Origin: Loripinus fragilis
Taxonomy: Eukaryota; Mollusca; Bivalvia; Lucinida; Lucinidae
Reading direction: 5' to 3'
DNA length: 64,000 nt
Assembly: GCA_964019695.1 (NCBI GenBank)
Contig: OZ026515.1
Coordinates: forward strand, 134,598,549 to 134,662,548
Positions 61,045 through 64,000 of the stretch are shown here, piece after piece (positions within the stretch are counted from its first letter, which is position 1; every line of letters begins with the position of its first letter). The notes under the pieces were generated by a model. It searched no databases. It was not told the origin of the DNA and saw only the letters and a list, made by a program, of their open reading frames with translations. A program made the translations under genes and the position numbers.

Positions 61045-61230
61045 CCTCACTCAAAAAGACCGAAAATTGGTTTCCAAGACCAATTATGGCTTAATGCAGG
61101 TCAAAAGTATTGCAGAATGCTCCAAGGGGAGTATTCTGCAATACCTTCGATCTTAATTAAGCTACCATTTGTCATTAAGATCTTTATTTTGTCTTTTTTT
61201 GAGTGGTCCTTTTACACAGATTTTACTGTA
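61045..61230. mobile_element. MITE copy related to 52346-52533, left end lost
   Basis: tcaaaaagaccgaaaattgg, gaccaattatggcttaatgc, gcaatacctt palindrome, tacacagattttactgta. Confidence 0.7.
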
Positions 61231-61392
61231 GGCTACCAAAATACATCAGCACAAGACACGTCAGACAACATTTGTCATGTATAGCAGAAAAAAGGGTAAA
61301 AATTGCTGAAAGTATTTCATACTATGCATAATATTTGCTTAATTGTTTGAATAAGCATTTTGCAAAATCTATTGTGTTAATGTTGTATATAT

Positions 61393-61532
61393 GCAATACT
61401 ACACATTGCACAGATAAACTTCCATGCGGTGGATGTAAACAAATACAGATACATACAGACTCCTATTGGATTATGATCTTCTGAGGTCATGGGTCATGTT
61501 TACACTGTGCAATGTGGAGTACTGTATATATA
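61393..61532. repeat. 140-bp foldback element
   Basis: caatactacacattgcacag / ctgtgcaatgtggagtactg and tgtaaac / gtttaca inner arms. Confidence 0.65.
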
Positions 61533-61740
61533 AGAACCATTCCCTGTTGCAATAACGATATATGTATATGTGTAAATTCATGACATTATACTGAATTCAG
61601 GATTGGGGTCTGATTATCTGCAGAAAACCAGCCTCAAAATCTGAAGTAGGCATACTTTATGGGCCCCATTTTGAGAAAACCTGATTATGGTGTATGCTAA
61701 CAACAAAGTTACAGACTACCCTGTGCTTCTGCACAGTCCC

Positions 61741-61978
61741 GGCCCGAGGTTATAAAACTTTTTTCATGCTCAACTCAACTGAGCACAAAATTTCAACTGC
61801 TCATATAAACTAGAATACTGGCAAATTAAGAAGTTTCTTGCTTTAAGTCTCTCAGATGTTGTATTTATCATGCTAATAAATGTTAAAATGCCAACACCTG
61901 GCATTTTAACATTTATGAGTAGTATAAATTTTGTACTCCGCTGAGTTGAGTATGAAAAGTTTTTTAGTCTTGGGGCCT
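61741..61978. repeat. MITE family M, full copy
   Basis: cgaggttataaaactttttt, atgctcaactcaactgagca; centre aatgccaacacctggcattt; right gctgagttgagtatgaaaag. Confidence 0.8.
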
Positions 61979-62049
61979 GATCAGTCCCTTTTTTATCTGC
62001 TGTCTTGAATATAATAGATTAACTTGCTACATGCCTTAATTGATATTTT

Positions 62050-62505
62050 TGCCGGGCCCTGTAGCACAGTCAGTAACGTGTCTGACTGCAGATCCAGGGA
62101 GCCCACAGGGCTCGAAAATAGCACTCGTCTGCTCGTATTTACGAGTGCCTCAGGCTGCAGGGCAAGTGAAAATTTTGATATTTCTAGTGAAAATTAAAAA
62201 AATTCCCATATATGCCAATCATTTTTGTGATGCAGGGCAAGTGCCAATTTTCAGGTGTTTCGAGGCTTTGCCCAGTTTAATCCCGGCCCGGTCCCATACT
62301 TTCATGGATATTGATCATGAAGTAATTTCTAGTCATTCTCCTTCCTTCCGCTGATTGAAGAAGGGTTTTTGTCAGTTACAAGCGAGAGTATGTGCACTAA
62401 GTACTGGATAACCGCTTAGTCAAGCTTGCCCAGGAAAAAAATATAGTTAGGTGAACTGCTGACATGACCATAGCTGTTGACTGGGATGTTAAGCATCAAA
62501 CCAAA
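62050..62505 (+). mobile_element. SINE family B interrupted by a 180-bp insertion in its head
   Basis: gccgggccctgtagcacagt and ctgactgcagatccaggga, then foreign sequence 62099-62278 (two gcagggcaagtg motifs), then ttaatcccggcccggtccca and the normal body. Confidence 0.75.
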
Positions 62506-62529
62506 GCAACTTAAATTAACCCTAGGATT

Positions 62530-62750
62530 ATATGGGCTGTGATGCAAGAAAATTTGTCTTCGGAGTTTCTGACAAAGTGATATTCAAACCAGACTGCGTG
62601 GCTACAGAGACTAGCTAGAATAGTTAAATTTCACTTGTAGCAAGTGTTGGTATGACACTTACCAATAAGCAAATAACAAAGGCGCTGATCAGACTGGGCG
62701 GATGTGCAGGCTGGCCTGGGCCTTTCTTGTTCTCAAACCCCAAAGAAATC
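62530..62750. repeat. MITE family R, split by a SINE
   Basis: gggctgtgatgcaagaaaat, gtggctacagagactagcta, aaataacaaaggcgctgatc. Its right end (gaagacaggttttctcgtgt) resumes at 63070 after the SINE. Confidence 0.75.
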
Positions 62751-62751
62751 A

Positions 62752-63068
62752 GGCTGCGTAGCGCAGTCAGTAACGTGTCTGACTGCAGATACGTGTCTAA
62801 CTGCAGATACAGGGGTCGCAAGTTCGATCCCGACCTGGTCCCATTCTTTTGCAGAGATTGATCATGAAATGATTTCTACGGCCATTCTCCCTTCCGCTGA
62901 TTTAAGAAGGGTTGTTGTCAGTTACAAGCGAAAGTATGTGCAGGAAATACTGGTTAACTGCTTAGTCAAGCTTGCCCAGGAAGAAAGTTTGGTTAGGTGA
63001 ACTGACCATCCCCGACATGACCTTAGTTGATGACTGGGATGTAAAGAACCAGACAAACAAACAAAACC
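62752..63068 (+). mobile_element. SINE family B
   Basis: ggctgcgtagcgcagtcagt, ctgactgcagatacgtgtct, ctaactgcagatacaggggt (duplicated actgcagat segment in the head), caagttcgatcccgacctgg, tgatgactgggatgtaaaga tail. Confidence 0.8.
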
Positions 63069-63109
63069 TGAAGACAGGTTTTCTCGTGTAGAGATCCATA
63101 TGAAACCCA

Positions 63110-64000
63110 CAAACACATCTTCTGAACATGATAAAACATTTGCAAAGTTTAAAAGATTGATTAAAAAACTGAACGAGGAATTGTACACACGAGGGGAGAC
63201 CCAAACCATGCACAATGGAAAACAAAATTCTATGTTCCCTCGCTTTCTTTCAATACTTAGAAAGCCATGTACAGTATAGTCCCATAATAACATTCTGTTT
63301 GGTGTCCATATGAATGAACAGTATTGTAAGTGAATCATGTTATAAATGAACATTTTTACATATGAATTATAGGAAAAGTTACCATTCTATGGTCATTTTC
63401 CTATAATTCTTTTGTAAAATTCCATGGTAAAGAAAATTTAGGAGCCACATGACCATGTCTGTGCTATAACATGGTATGTTATAAAGGAACTGCACTGTAT
63501 CATTACCCATAATTTGTTTGATCTAACTTGTGTCATGTTTCTTGTTGTTGATATGATACTGTAAATTTGGAAACTTTCGCTAGATTTGTATTTTTGCGAA
63601 CAGCGTTAAAAGACATATTTGTCTAATTAAAAATTCACAACTAAGGCATTATTTACCAACATCAGTTAACGGCAGAGTGATTTCTTCATTTCCCAAGGAT
63701 TTTACTTTCATGAAACAGTTCTGCGAAAATAAAACCCTCACGAAAATTTCAGAATTTACAATACCACCATAAAGGCTCAACATCTCAAGAGTTTTGTCAC
63801 ATGCTGGTATATTAATTGTTCAAGGATTTGTATGTCTAGATTTTTGACTTTCAAAGGAGCTTTTACCCATGTATACTAGGGCAGATCATAAAGTTTCAGG
63901 CATAACCTACAAAAGCCTTTCATATTGCAAGGTCATAACCTTGACCTTGTATTATACATATATGCTGAAAATAATGAGCAATATTGATTGTCTCTATTTG
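63110..64000. other. Right flank, no gene recognised
   Basis: A family Y hairpin copy is at 63350-63500 (gaattataggaaaagttacc / ggtcattttcctataattc). The rest is A+T-rich with no exon I can defend. Confidence 0.5.

Overview
The window is A+T-rich animal nuclear DNA. It holds one long, intron-rich protein gene on the + strand, embedded in many short interspersed repeats. The repeat mix (tRNA-headed SINEs, many short palindromic terminal-inverted-repeat elements, and 1 kb 'tatacccc...ggggta' elements with internal tandem units) resembles marine/freshwater bivalve genomes. Bivalve mollusc is therefore my best guess, but it rests on repeat character only and I cannot name the species. No bacterial gene, operon, CRISPR array or functional tRNA/rRNA gene is seen.

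Gene: twenty consecutive exons from about 5136 to 60771 join in phase with GT-AG borders. They encode the last 662 residues of a SWT1 homologue (PIN-domain RNA endonuclease of nuclear mRNA surveillance). All four acidic PIN residues expected from the family are visible (D64, E100, D162/D163 and D186 in window numbering). The C-terminal helical region carries a W...KPPWTL...HWIAVF core. The start codon and the rest of the N-terminal region are not recognised and probably lie upstream of base 1. A stop at 60769-60771 is followed by AATAAA at 60958.

Layout: 1-5135 is upstream or intronic DNA with no exon I can defend. From 5136 to 18083 are exons 1-7, separated by SINEs, MITEs and hairpin elements. 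From 18084 to 30357 are two large introns around exon 8. They carry a 3.0 kb element with 84-bp perfect inverted repeats starting CACAGTG and a 5-bp target duplication (Transib/RAG-like ends), a 2.1 kb hAT-like element with TAATCGATTACA arms, and a 4.3 kb minisatellite of a 27-bp unit that grew inside a MITE. From 30358 to 49922 are exons 9-19, with several tandem duplications that sit exactly on splice junctions. From 49923 to 60683 is a 10.8 kb last intron containing a 5.2 kb element with long inverted ends and two 1 kb pyrimidine-rich elements. From 60772 to 64000 are the 3' UTR and repeat-rich flank.

The most unusual signals are: (a) the element with RAG-signal-like ends; (b) the 27-bp minisatellite, whose origin inside a MITE can be read directly; (c) four separate exons of one gene (11, 12, 15, 16) whose splice donor or acceptor has been tandemly duplicated; and (d) families of hairpin repeats whose arms differ between copies yet stay self-complementary.
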